Positions 52,638 through 61,144 of a stretch of DNA of 64,000 nt are shown here, piece by piece; positions within the stretch are counted from its first letter, which is position 1, and the number at the start of each line of letters is the position of its first letter. The stretch comes from Thermatribacter sp964570785 (GTDB taxonomy: Bacteria > Atribacterota > Atribacteria > Atribacterales > Thermatribacteraceae): the NCBI GenBank assembly GCA_964570785.1, contig CAZMZG010000003.1:1-64000 (forward strand), in the 5' to 3' direction. Below the pieces are notes generated by a model. The model did not search any database, was not told the origin of the DNA, and saw nothing but the letters and a program-made list of their open reading frames with translations. A program made the position numbers and the translations under genes.

Positions 52638-54430
52638 TGATGGAGTTGAAAGATCAGAGAGCGGGGCGTGTATTTAGTGTCAATGGTCCGGTGGTGATTG
52701 CCGAAGACCTTTATGGAGCCAAAATGTATGATATGGTTAAAGTTGGTGAAAAAGGCCTTTTTGGAGAGATTATAGGGGTTGAAGGTAATAAGGTAACCAT
52801 TCAGGTTTACGAGGAAACCGCAGGTATCAGACCTGCGGAACCAGTGGTGAGTACTTATGAACCGCTGAGCGTTGAGCTTGGCCCAGGCCTCGTAGGGTGT
52901 ATTTTCGATGGAACACAACGCCCTCTGGAGTTGATAAGGGAAAGTTCAGGAGACTTTATTGCTCGGGGTGTAGAGCTTCCTGCTCTCAGGCGTGACAAGA
53001 AGTGGGAGTTTAAACCACTGGTTAAAGAAGGCAGTGAAGTGGAGCCTGGAGACATTCTTGGAGAAGTGCAGGAGACGACGACCATTAAGCATCGTATTAT
53101 GGTGCCTCCTGGTATTGGGGGTAGAATTGTGGAAATAAAAGAAGGAGCATTTACTGTTGAGGAGGTTATAGCAGTTGTAGAGGATAAAGAGGGCAGGAAC
53201 CAGGAAATTAAAATGTTACAGAAGTGGCCGGTCAGAACTCCTCGTCCTTATCGTAGGAAACTGCCCCTTAGTGAACCTTTGTTGACTGGCCAGAGAGTTA
53301 TAGACACTTTCTTCCCAATTGCTAAGGGTGGAGTGGCCTGTATTCCAGGGCCCTTTGGTAGCGGTAAAACGGTGGTACAGCATCAGCTTGCCAAGTGGTC
53401 TAACGCTGATCTGGTCGTTTTTATAGGTTGCGGTGAACGGGGTAACGAAATGACAGACGTTTTGATGGAGTTTCCCGAGCTTATTGACCCCTATACTGGC
53501 GAGCCCCTTATGAAAAGGACAGTTTTGATAGCCAACACTTCCAACATGCCAGTTGCAGCTCGCGAGGCTTCGGTTTATACAGGCATAACCATTGCTGAAT
53601 ACTATAGAGATATGGGTTACAGTGTTGCCCTGATGGCTGATTCTACTTCGCGCTGGGCCGAAGCAATGCGCGAAATATCCGGTCGTCTTGAGGAAATGCC
53701 TGGTGAAGAGGGTTTCCCAGCCTATTTGGGCACGAGAATTGCCAGCTTTTACGAACGGGCAGGTAAAGTCCAGTGTCTGGGGAGTGAGGGACGTTCAGGT
53801 TCTCTAAGCGTTATAGGTGCAGTCTCTCCTCCAGGAGGTGATCTTTCCGAACCGGTTACCCAGAACACTTTACGAGTGGTGCAGGTTTTCTGGGGACTTG
53901 AGGATCGTTTAGCATACCGTCGACATTTCCCTGCCATCAACTGGTTAATCAGTTATTCGCTTTATTTGCAGCACCTTGAGGAGTACTGTAAAAAGGAAGT
54001 AGCTGCTGATTTTTCGAGTAAGCGTGCTGAAGCGATGCGAATTCTGCAGCAAGAAGCTGAGCTGGAAGAAGTTGTACGTCTGGTTGGTGTTGAGTCGCTT
54101 TCTTCACGAGAAAGGTTTGTTCTTGAAATAGCGCGCTCTATCCGTGAAGATTTTCTCCAGCAGAATGCTTTTCAGGAAATTGATACCTATACTTCCTTGA
54201 AAAAACAGTATCTCATGTTGAGCGCTATTCTGATTTATTATCGGGAAGGGATGCAGGCCATTGAGCGGGGGTTATCATTGAAAGAGTTGCTGACTATCCC
54301 GGCTCGGGAAAAAATTGGGAGGATGAAGTATATTCCTGAAGAGGAGCTGGAAAAGATAGAGCGGCTTGCTGAGGAAATTCGGAGTCAGATTCAAGAAAAA
54401 CTGCAGGGTGAGGTTGAAAGCAATGTATAA
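52634..54430 (+). CDS. ntpA: V/A-type ATPase catalytic subunit A
   Basis: 598 residues. The nucleotide-binding P-loop GPFGSGKTV is present, as is the bulge domain typical of V-type A subunits (about 110-200). It forms the catalytic A3B3 head with subunit B. It starts at ATG 52634, overlapping subunit F by 4 bp, and its 3' end overlaps subunit B by 8 bp. Confidence 0.97.
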   Translation: MMMELKDQRAGRVFSVNGPVVIAEDLYGAKMYDMVKVGEKGLFGEIIGVEGNKVTIQVYEETAGIRPAEPVVSTYEPLSVELGPGLVGCIFDGTQRPLELIRESSGDFIARGVELPALRRDKKWEFKPLVKEGSEVEPGDILGEVQETTTIKHRIMVPPGIGGRIVEIKEGAFTVEEVIAVVEDKEGRNQEIKMLQKWPVRTPRPYRRKLPLSEPLLTGQRVIDTFFPIAKGGVACIPGPFGSGKTVVQHQLAKWSNADLVVFIGCGERGNEMTDVLMEFPELIDPYTGEPLMKRTVLIANTSNMPVAAREASVYTGITIAEYYRDMGYSVALMADSTSRWAEAMREISGRLEEMPGEEGFPAYLGTRIASFYERAGKVQCLGSEGRSGSLSVIGAVSPPGGDLSEPVTQNTLRVVQVFWGLEDRLAYRRHFPAINWLISYSLYLQHLEEYCKKEVAADFSSKRAEAMRILQQEAELEEVVRLVGVESLSSRERFVLEIARSIREDFLQQNAFQEIDTYTSLKKQYLMLSAILIYYREGMQAIERGLSLKELLTIPAREKIGRMKYIPEEELEKIERLAEEIRSQIQEKLQGEVESNV

Positions 54431-55817
54431 GGAATTTACCTCTGTTTCCGAGATTCATGGACCCTTGCTGGTAGTTGAAGAAGTTCAGGATGCCCGTTAC
54501 ATGGAGATTGTGGAGATAGAGCTTCAGGATGGCTCTATTAAGAGAGGGCAAGTTTTAATGACCAGCGCGGGCAGAGCGCTTGTGCAGGTTTTTGAAGGAA
54601 CGGAAGGTATTGGTGTTGGTCAGACCAAGGTGCGTTTTCTGGGAAGAATTATGGAGTTACCAGTTTCTGAGGATATCTTGGGTAGAATCTTCAGCGGTTC
54701 TGGTGTCCCCATAGATGGAGGGCCTCCCGTTGTTCCTGATGCCCGGATGGACATTAACGGTAACCCCATCAATCCGGTGGCACGTGATTATCCCGTTGAT
54801 TTTATTCAAACTGGTATTTCTGCAATTGATGGTCTTAATACTCTGGTTAGGGGACAAAAACTACCCATATTTTCTGGATCGGGACTTCCTCACGCCCGTC
54901 TTGCAGCACAGATAGCTCGACAGTCCAGAGTACTGGGAGAAGAAGAAAAGTTTGCTGTAGTGTTTGGTGCTTTAGGTATTACCTTTGAAGAGGCTAATTA
55001 TTTCATATCTGAGCTAAGGAACACGGGGGCTATAGAGCGCTCAATTCTTTTTGTAAACCTGGCTAACGACCCTGCCATAGAAAGAATAATCACTCCTCGA
55101 ATGGCTCTTACTGCTGCTGAGTTTTTGGCCTTTGAGATGGATATGCAAGTTCTGGTTGTTCTGACCGACATGACTAACTATTGTGAAGCGTTGCGTGAGG
55201 TTTCAGCAGCACGAAGAGAAGTGCCTGGTCGTAGAGGTTATCCAGGCTATCTTTATACTGACCTTGCTACTATGTACGAGCGGGCTGGGAGAATAAGAGG
55301 TAAGAGGGGCTCTATTACTCAAATTCCGATTTTGACCATGCCTGAGGACGATAAAACTCATCCCATACCTGACCTTACTGGATACATTACTGAAGGACAA
55401 ATCATTCTCAGTAGGCAACTCCATCGCAGAGGTATTTATCCACCAATTGATGTTTTGCCTTCTCTCTCTCGTTTAAGAGATAAAGGTATTGGTTCTGGTA
55501 AAACTCGGGAAGACCACGCGGATGTGGCTAATCAGCTGTTTGCTGCTTATGCGAGAGGCAGGGAAGCTGCGGAACTGGCAGCAATCCTTGGGGAGAGTTC
55601 GCTTACGGATCTAGACCGCTTGTATATGAAGTTTGCAGATGCTTTTGAAGATAGGTTTGTTCGACAGGGAGAATACGAAAACAGAAGCATAGAGCAAACT
55701 CTTGAAATTGGATGGAATCTGCTTCGGATGCTCCCAAGGGAAGAGTTGAAACGTATTAGAGATGCCTATCTTGATAGATTTTATGGAAAGAAAGCTTCTG
55801 AAGGTGAGGGTGCGTAG
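54423..55817 (+). CDS. ntpB: V/A-type ATPase regulatory subunit B
   Basis: 464 residues from the ATG at 54423 with GGTGAGG upstream. The P-loop is degenerate (IFSGSGLPHARLAAQIARQ), as expected for the non-catalytic B subunit. It completes the A3B3 hexamer. Confidence 0.97.
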   Translation: MYKEFTSVSEIHGPLLVVEEVQDARYMEIVEIELQDGSIKRGQVLMTSAGRALVQVFEGTEGIGVGQTKVRFLGRIMELPVSEDILGRIFSGSGVPIDGGPPVVPDARMDINGNPINPVARDYPVDFIQTGISAIDGLNTLVRGQKLPIFSGSGLPHARLAAQIARQSRVLGEEEKFAVVFGALGITFEEANYFISELRNTGAIERSILFVNLANDPAIERIITPRMALTAAEFLAFEMDMQVLVVLTDMTNYCEALREVSAARREVPGRRGYPGYLYTDLATMYERAGRIRGKRGSITQIPILTMPEDDKTHPIPDLTGYITEGQIILSRQLHRRGIYPPIDVLPSLSRLRDKGIGSGKTREDHADVANQLFAAYARGREAAELAAILGESSLTDLDRLYMKFADAFEDRFVRQGEYENRSIEQTLEIGWNLLRMLPREELKRIRDAYLDRFYGKKASEGEGA

Positions 55818-55820
55818 TCG

Positions 55821-56435
55821 ATGCGTTTAAATGTAAATCCTAATCGCATGCAGCTGATGAAGTTGAGAAATAGGCTTTCCATGGCTCGCAGGGGTCATAA
55901 ACTATTAAAGGACAAACTGGAAGCCTTGATTCAGGATTTTGTGAAAATACTCAGAGAAAACAGCACCCTTCGCCAGCAAATTGAAGCAGAAATCGTAAAA
56001 GCTTTTGAAGCTCAAAGCAAAGCTGCCTTAATGCTTCGCTCTGAAGATAAGGAATTAATTACTGTCTTCCCTCAACAGAGATTAGAATTGGAAATGGAAG
56101 TACGATTCATAACCGGAGTAAGGGTTCCACATTTTGAAGTACGTGTAGAGGGAGACCCTTACACTTATGGGGTTATTCACACTCCAGCAGAGGTTGATGA
56201 AGCTTTTAGTTCTTTCTTTAGGGTCTTGCCTTTGATGATTCGTCTTGCTGAAGCTGAGAAAGCCATTGAGCTTTTAGCTGTTGAGATAGAGAAAACTCGG
56301 AGGCGGGTTAACGCTTTGGAATACGTGCTGATTCCCAATTTAGAAGAGACAATAAAATATATAACCCTTAAACTTGACGAGCTGGCCCGTTCCTCCCTGA
56401 CCAGCATCATGAGGATAAAAGGGTCGTTGCGTTAA
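55821..56435 (+). CDS. ntpD: V/A-type ATPase subunit D (central shaft)
   Basis: 204 residues, an antiparallel coiled coil. NPNRMQLMKLRNRLSMARRG at the N-terminus and RRVNALEYVLIPNLEETI near 165 are the family signatures. It rotates inside the A3B3 head. It is the last ATPase gene of the operon; the phosphoesterase gene begins at the next base. Confidence 0.96.
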   Translation: MRLNVNPNRMQLMKLRNRLSMARRGHKLLKDKLEALIQDFVKILRENSTLRQQIEAEIVKAFEAQSKAALMLRSEDKELITVFPQQRLELEMEVRFITGVRVPHFEVRVEGDPYTYGVIHTPAEVDEAFSSFFRVLPLMIRLAEAEKAIELLAVEIEKTRRRVNALEYVLIPNLEETIKYITLKLDELARSSLTSIMRIKGSLR

Positions 56436-57170
56436 TTGCGCATAGCGTTACTTGCTGATGTTCATGGGAACTTAGATGCCCTGCAGGCTATAGCTGGATT
56501 TCTTAAGGATATTGATTCTCTGTATGTTTTGGGAGATGTTATTGGTTATGGTCCGCAGCCCGCTGAGTGTCTAAGCTGGCTTAAGGAAAGAAGAGCAAAA
56601 ATCCTGATGGGCAACCACGAAGCTGCATGCGTAGGCATTATCCCCCTGGAGTGGTTTAATCCTGTCGCCCACGAAGCCCTGGCCTGGACCAGAAAAGTTC
56701 TTCCTGCTAAGGATCTGAGGTTTATTCAGTCCCTTCCGCTCCGCGAAGTTTTGGCAGAGGGAATTCTGGGAGTTCATGGTACCCTTAGTAATCCCCTCGA
56801 GGAATACCTCACTGATTACAGGCAGGCGCTAAGAGATTTGAAGCATTTTTCTTTTAAGGTCTGTCTTTTTGCTCACACTCATGTTGCTGAGGGATATGTT
56901 TGGGATGAGGAGCAGAAAGCAATCCGCAAATTTTCTATGAAAGAGGGAGGAGAACTTCTTTTAGAAGAAGGCAAAAGATATCTTGTGAATTGTGGTAGTG
57001 TAGGACAACCGCGTGATGGCGATTCCAGGGCTTGTTTTTCAATATTTGATACCTATGAAAAAAAGATTTATGTGAAGCGAGTACATTATCCCATCGAGGA
57101 AACAGCTTCAAAAATTTTGAAAGCCGGTCTTCCTGCTGTTCTTGCCATGCGTCTTTTCCAGGGAAGATAG
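56436..57170 (+). CDS. Metallophosphoesterase (YfcE/MJ0936-like)
   Basis: 244 residues. Metal-binding motifs are LADVHGNLDAL (D-x-H), GDVIGYGP (GD) and MGNHEAA (GNHE), followed by LGVHGT and FAHTHVAEG. Members cleave phosphodiesters, including cyclic nucleotides and Ap4A-like molecules. The TTG start immediately follows the ntpD stop, so it is probably translated by coupling. A link to the ATPase is not established. Confidence 0.88.
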   Translation: MRIALLADVHGNLDALQAIAGFLKDIDSLYVLGDVIGYGPQPAECLSWLKERRAKILMGNHEAACVGIIPLEWFNPVAHEALAWTRKVLPAKDLRFIQSLPLREVLAEGILGVHGTLSNPLEEYLTDYRQALRDLKHFSFKVCLFAHTHVAEGYVWDEEQKAIRKFSMKEGGELLLEEGKRYLVNCGSVGQPRDGDSRACFSIFDTYEKKIYVKRVHYPIEETASKILKAGLPAVLAMRLFQGR

Positions 57171-57226
57171 ATATATAGGTATTAGATATAGACCCCATCA
57201 GCTTCCTAAAAATTTTGAAAAATTTG

Positions 57227-57255
57227 TTGACACTAATTGACAAATCTTCTATAAT
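57227..57255 (+). promoter_or_regulatory. Strong sigma-70-type promoter of rpoBC
   Basis: TTGACA at 57227-57232 and TATAAT at 57250-57255, both perfect, with a 17-bp spacer. A second TTGACA at 57237-57242 lies between them. The leader to rpoB would be about 135 nt. Within it AAATGGA (57284-57290) can pair with TCCATTT (57320-57326), but I see no clear terminator or known riboswitch. Confidence 0.85.
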
Positions 57256-57397
57256 AGGCCCTTGCTTGTTCTGGTGCTTTGAAAAATGGAGAGTGTTGGT
57301 GTTTTCTTCTTTAAGAAATTCCATTTGGTTCTTATTATTTCGATCTTGCATGACATATGCCCGATTTAAGCCTAATCCCTCAAAGGTGGTGTAGTGG

Positions 57398-60300
57398 GTG
57401 AGCACAAGATATATTGAAAGGCAAAGCTTTGCCAAACTTACCTCTTCTTTCCCTTTGCCTGACTTTGTGGAGATTCAGAAAGAATCTTTCCGGTGGTTTT
57501 TGCAGAAAGATGTACCCCCAGAGCAAAGGAAGAAACAGGGTTTGCATGAGGTTTTTATGGAGGTTTTCCCGGTCCAGGATTTTACTGGTAACTTGGTTCT
57601 TGAATACTTGGGTTACCGCGTGGAAGAGCCTCCTTATTCAGTTAGAGAGTGCAAGGAGCGGGGTAGGACTTACGCTTCTCCTCTATATGTGAGAATTCGC
57701 CTTATTGACCGCAGAACTGGTGAAATAAAAGAACAGGATGTTTATATGGGAGATCTTCCCATCATGACGGAGCGGGGGACTTTTGTTGTTAACGGTGCGG
57801 AAAGAGTTGTGGTGACCCAGTTGATACGTTCCCCAGGAATGTTTTTTTCTAAGGAAATAACCCAAACTGGCAAGGTAGAGTATGGCTTTAAAATCGTTCC
57901 CAACCGCGGTGCCTGGCTGGAATTTGGTGTTGACCCTGGAGACGTGATTTTTGTCAGAATCGATAAACGTAGGAAGATAAATGCAGTAACCCTGGTGCGA
58001 GCACTTGGCTTTAGTGATGATGAAGAAATTCTTGCCCTTTTTGATTACCATCCTTTTATTCGCAGAACCTTGGAAAGGGATAATACCGAGAACACCAGGG
58101 AAGCGGTCGTGGATATTTTCAGAAGGCTACGACCCAGTGAGCCACCCACCGAGGAAAATACGCGCAACTTTATAAGATATTTGTTTTTTGATCCCCGTCA
58201 TTACGACCTGGGAAAAGTGGGAAGATACAAGATTAACAACAAGTTGAAACTCGAAGAGCGGCTGGTGGGAATTGAAGAATTGGCTGTGGCAGAAGATGTG
58301 ATTCTGGACCTTGAAGAACGCAGGGTCATTCGAGATTTTAACCTCATTGCCGATGATTCCAATAGTGGGCGTTTTCAGACTGTGGTACGGGTGGGAGACC
58401 GTGTAGATCGAGAACTTGCCTGGAAACTGGAAGAACTAAATTTTGAATTCCCTATAGAGTATGTAAAAATCCTCAATGAGGAAGGCTTACCGGTTAAGGT
58501 TTATATAGAGAAAGACTTTACTGAGGAGGCGCTTTCTGAGGAACTTGAAGGAAGAGTACTCAGCAAAGATGTTGTTGATCTGGAAACCGGTGAAGTCTTT
58601 TTGAAGGCCGGAGAAGAGCTTACTATAGAGAGCATTCATTATCTTATGCGGGCTGGGGTGGAGAAGGTTGTAGTGAAGAAAGGTAGGACACTTACTCCCC
58701 AGGATGTTGTGGGTGGTTTGAGATATCTTCTGAACCTTATAGACGGCATAGGATATGACGATGATATCGACCACTTGGGTAACAGACGAGCCCGCCCGGT
58801 GGGAGAGCTTTTACAGAATCAGTTCCGCACTGGTTTGCTAAGAGTCGAAAAAGTTATTCGAGAAAGAATGACTATCCAGAATGATTCTGAATCAATTACT
58901 CCTCAGAGCCTAATTAACATTCGCCCTGTAGTTGCTGCTATTCGTGAGTTCTTTGGTAGCAACCCCTTGTCGCAGTTTATGGATCAGGTGAACCCTCTTT
59001 CCGAGTTGACTCATAAAAGAAGGTTGAGCGCACTTGGTCCAGGGGGTTTACAGCGTGATCGTGCAGGCTTTGAGGTCAGAGATGTTCATTATACTCATTA
59101 TGGGAGAATGTGCCCTATCGAGACCCCCGAAGGGCCTAACATTGGTTTAATTTCCTCTCTTTGTGTTTACGCAAGGGTGAATGAGTTTGGATTTTTGGAG
59201 ACCCCTTATCGGCGTGTTGTCAATGGTAAAGTTACCGATGAGGTGGTGTATCTCTCTGCTGACGAAGAGGACAGGTATCATATTGCTCCCTGCGATGTGG
59301 AGGTTGATGCTGAGGGTCGAATTGTTAAGGAGAAGGCCGTAGTTCGTTTTAGAGGCAAGATTGTAGAAGTTTCTCGCGAGAAAGTTGAATTTATGGATGT
59401 TTCGCCACAGCAGATTATCAGTGCTTCGGCTTCCTTGATTCCTTTTCTGGAACACAACGACGCGAACCGAGCTTTGATGGGCACTAACATGCAACGTCAG
59501 GCAGTTCCCCTTCTTAGGACCCAGCCTCCTTATGTGGGCACTGGTATAGAATACAAAGTTGCCCAGGATTCGGGAGCTACAGTTGTGGCTCGCAATAGTG
59601 GTGTTGTCAGGAAGGTGGATGCTTCAAAGATAGAAGTAGAAACTGATTCGGGTTTGATGGACATTTACTGGTTGGATAAGTTTCAACGTTCCAATCAGAG
59701 TACCTGCATCAATCATAAACCTTTGGTTCGAGTCGGCGATCGGGTGGAGGTAGGTCAGATAATTGCTGATGGCCCATGCACCTCTATGGGTGAAATTGCT
59801 CTGGGTAGAAATGTTCTGGTAGCTTTTATGCCTTGGGAAGGGGAGAACTTTGAAGACGCTATATTAATTAGCGAACGCCTGGTTAAGGAAGATATTTTTA
59901 CTTCCGTTCACATTGAAGAATATGAAGTGGAGGCGCGTGATACCAAGCTGGGTCCCGAAGAAATCACCAGAGATATACCTAACTTGGGAGAAGAAGCGTT
60001 GAGAGACCTTGATGAAGAGGGAATCATAAGAATTGGGGCCAATGTAAAGCCAGGTGATATCCTGGTTGGCAAAGTTACTCCAAAAGGAGAGACGGAGCTA
60101 ACCCCGGAGGAGCGTTTGCTGCGGGCTATTTTTGGCGAGAAAGCCCGTGAGGTTCGTGACACTTCTTTGCGAGTTCCCCACGGAGAATATGGCAAGGTAA
60201 TAGATGTTAAGGTGTTTTCTCGTGAAGCGGGGGACGAATTAGCTCCGGGAGTCAACAAGCTGGTTAAGGTTTATGTTGCCCAGAAGAGAAAGATTACCGT

Positions 60301-61126
60301 GGGAGACAAGATGGCTGGAAGGCATGGCAATAAGGGAGTTATTGCTCGTATTCTTCCTGAAGAGGACATGCCCTTTTTGCCGGATGGAACACCGGTGGAT
60401 ATAGTATTAAATCCTCTTGGCGTTCCTTCACGAATGAATATTGGTCAAATTTTAGAAACTCATCTGGGATGGGTTGCTAACAGAGAAAGGAAATTTGTTG
60501 CCAGTCCTCCTTTTGATGGAGCCAAGGAATGGGAAATTTTAGAAGCTTTGAGTCGAAGCAAAGCCATGACGAACACACCCCAGGAACACTTATTTGATAC
60601 CAGAGTTTCTCCTGATTTGGAAATTCTACCTTATGGTAAAATCACTCTTTTTGATGGTAGAACTGGAGAACCCTTCGATAACGAGGTCACGGTTGGATAT
60701 ATATATATGATGAAGCTTGCCCATTTGGTTGAAACCAAAATCCACGCTCGCTCCACGGGTCCCTATTCTCTGGTTACTCAGCAACCACTGGGTGGAAAAG
60801 CGCAGTTTGGGGGACAACGCTTTGGAGAGATGGAGGTCTGGGCTCTTGAGGGTTATGGAGCTGCTTATACCCTTCAGGAGATGCTTACCGTTAAGTCTGA
60901 TGATATTATGGGAAGGGTCAAAGCTTATGAGGCTATTGTGAAAGGGCAGAATGTCCTTAAGCCTTCGGTGCCTGAATCGTTTAAGGTTTTGGTCAAGGAA
61001 TTACAAAGTCTGGCTCTGGATGTAAGGGTTTATGATTCTAGGAAAAGAGAAATCTCTCTTGAAGAAATGGAAAATTCTGATGAAGATACTCCCACCCTGG
61101 GAGCAAATCTAAGGAGTAAAAAGTGA
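57398..61126 (+). CDS. rpoB: DNA-directed RNA polymerase subunit beta
   Basis: 1,242 residues from GTG 57398 with AAAGGTGG 8 bp upstream. The second-largest core subunit. Rifampicin-pocket region (QFMDQVNPLSELTHKRRLSALGPGG around 527-551), KxxxGDKMAGRHGNKG and the C-terminal FGGQRFGEMEVWALEGYGA are clear. No rplL or rplJ gene precedes it; the promoter is directly upstream. Confidence 0.98.
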   Translation: MSTRYIERQSFAKLTSSFPLPDFVEIQKESFRWFLQKDVPPEQRKKQGLHEVFMEVFPVQDFTGNLVLEYLGYRVEEPPYSVRECKERGRTYASPLYVRIRLIDRRTGEIKEQDVYMGDLPIMTERGTFVVNGAERVVVTQLIRSPGMFFSKEITQTGKVEYGFKIVPNRGAWLEFGVDPGDVIFVRIDKRRKINAVTLVRALGFSDDEEILALFDYHPFIRRTLERDNTENTREAVVDIFRRLRPSEPPTEENTRNFIRYLFFDPRHYDLGKVGRYKINNKLKLEERLVGIEELAVAEDVILDLEERRVIRDFNLIADDSNSGRFQTVVRVGDRVDRELAWKLEELNFEFPIEYVKILNEEGLPVKVYIEKDFTEEALSEELEGRVLSKDVVDLETGEVFLKAGEELTIESIHYLMRAGVEKVVVKKGRTLTPQDVVGGLRYLLNLIDGIGYDDDIDHLGNRRARPVGELLQNQFRTGLLRVEKVIRERMTIQNDSESITPQSLINIRPVVAAIREFFGSNPLSQFMDQVNPLSELTHKRRLSALGPGGLQRDRAGFEVRDVHYTHYGRMCPIETPEGPNIGLISSLCVYARVNEFGFLETPYRRVVNGKVTDEVVYLSADEEDRYHIAPCDVEVDAEGRIVKEKAVVRFRGKIVEVSREKVEFMDVSPQQIISASASLIPFLEHNDANRALMGTNMQRQAVPLLRTQPPYVGTGIEYKVAQDSGATVVARNSGVVRKVDASKIEVETDSGLMDIYWLDKFQRSNQSTCINHKPLVRVGDRVEVGQIIADGPCTSMGEIALGRNVLVAFMPWEGENFEDAILISERLVKEDIFTSVHIEEYEVEARDTKLGPEEITRDIPNLGEEALRDLDEEGIIRIGANVKPGDILVGKVTPKGETELTPEERLLRAIFGEKAREVRDTSLRVPHGEYGKVIDVKVFSREAGDELAPGVNKLVKVYVAQKRKITVGDKMAGRHGNKGVIARILPEEDMPFLPDGTPVDIVLNPLGVPSRMNIGQILETHLGWVANRERKFVASPPFDGAKEWEILEALSRSKAMTNTPQEHLFDTRVSPDLEILPYGKITLFDGRTGEPFDNEVTVGYIYMMKLAHLVETKIHARSTGPYSLVTQQPLGGKAQFGGQRFGEMEVWALEGYGAAYTLQEMLTVKSDDIMGRVKAYEAIVKGQNVLKPSVPESFKVLVKELQSLALDVRVYDSRKREISLEEMENSDEDTPTLGANLRSKK

Positions 61127-61144
61127 GCAAAGGAGGAGGCTTTC

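Noticed and set aside
57256..57397. A riboswitch or ribosomal-protein leader before rpoB
   Set aside because: Only one weak stem is seen and no known leader motif; no rplJL genes are present.
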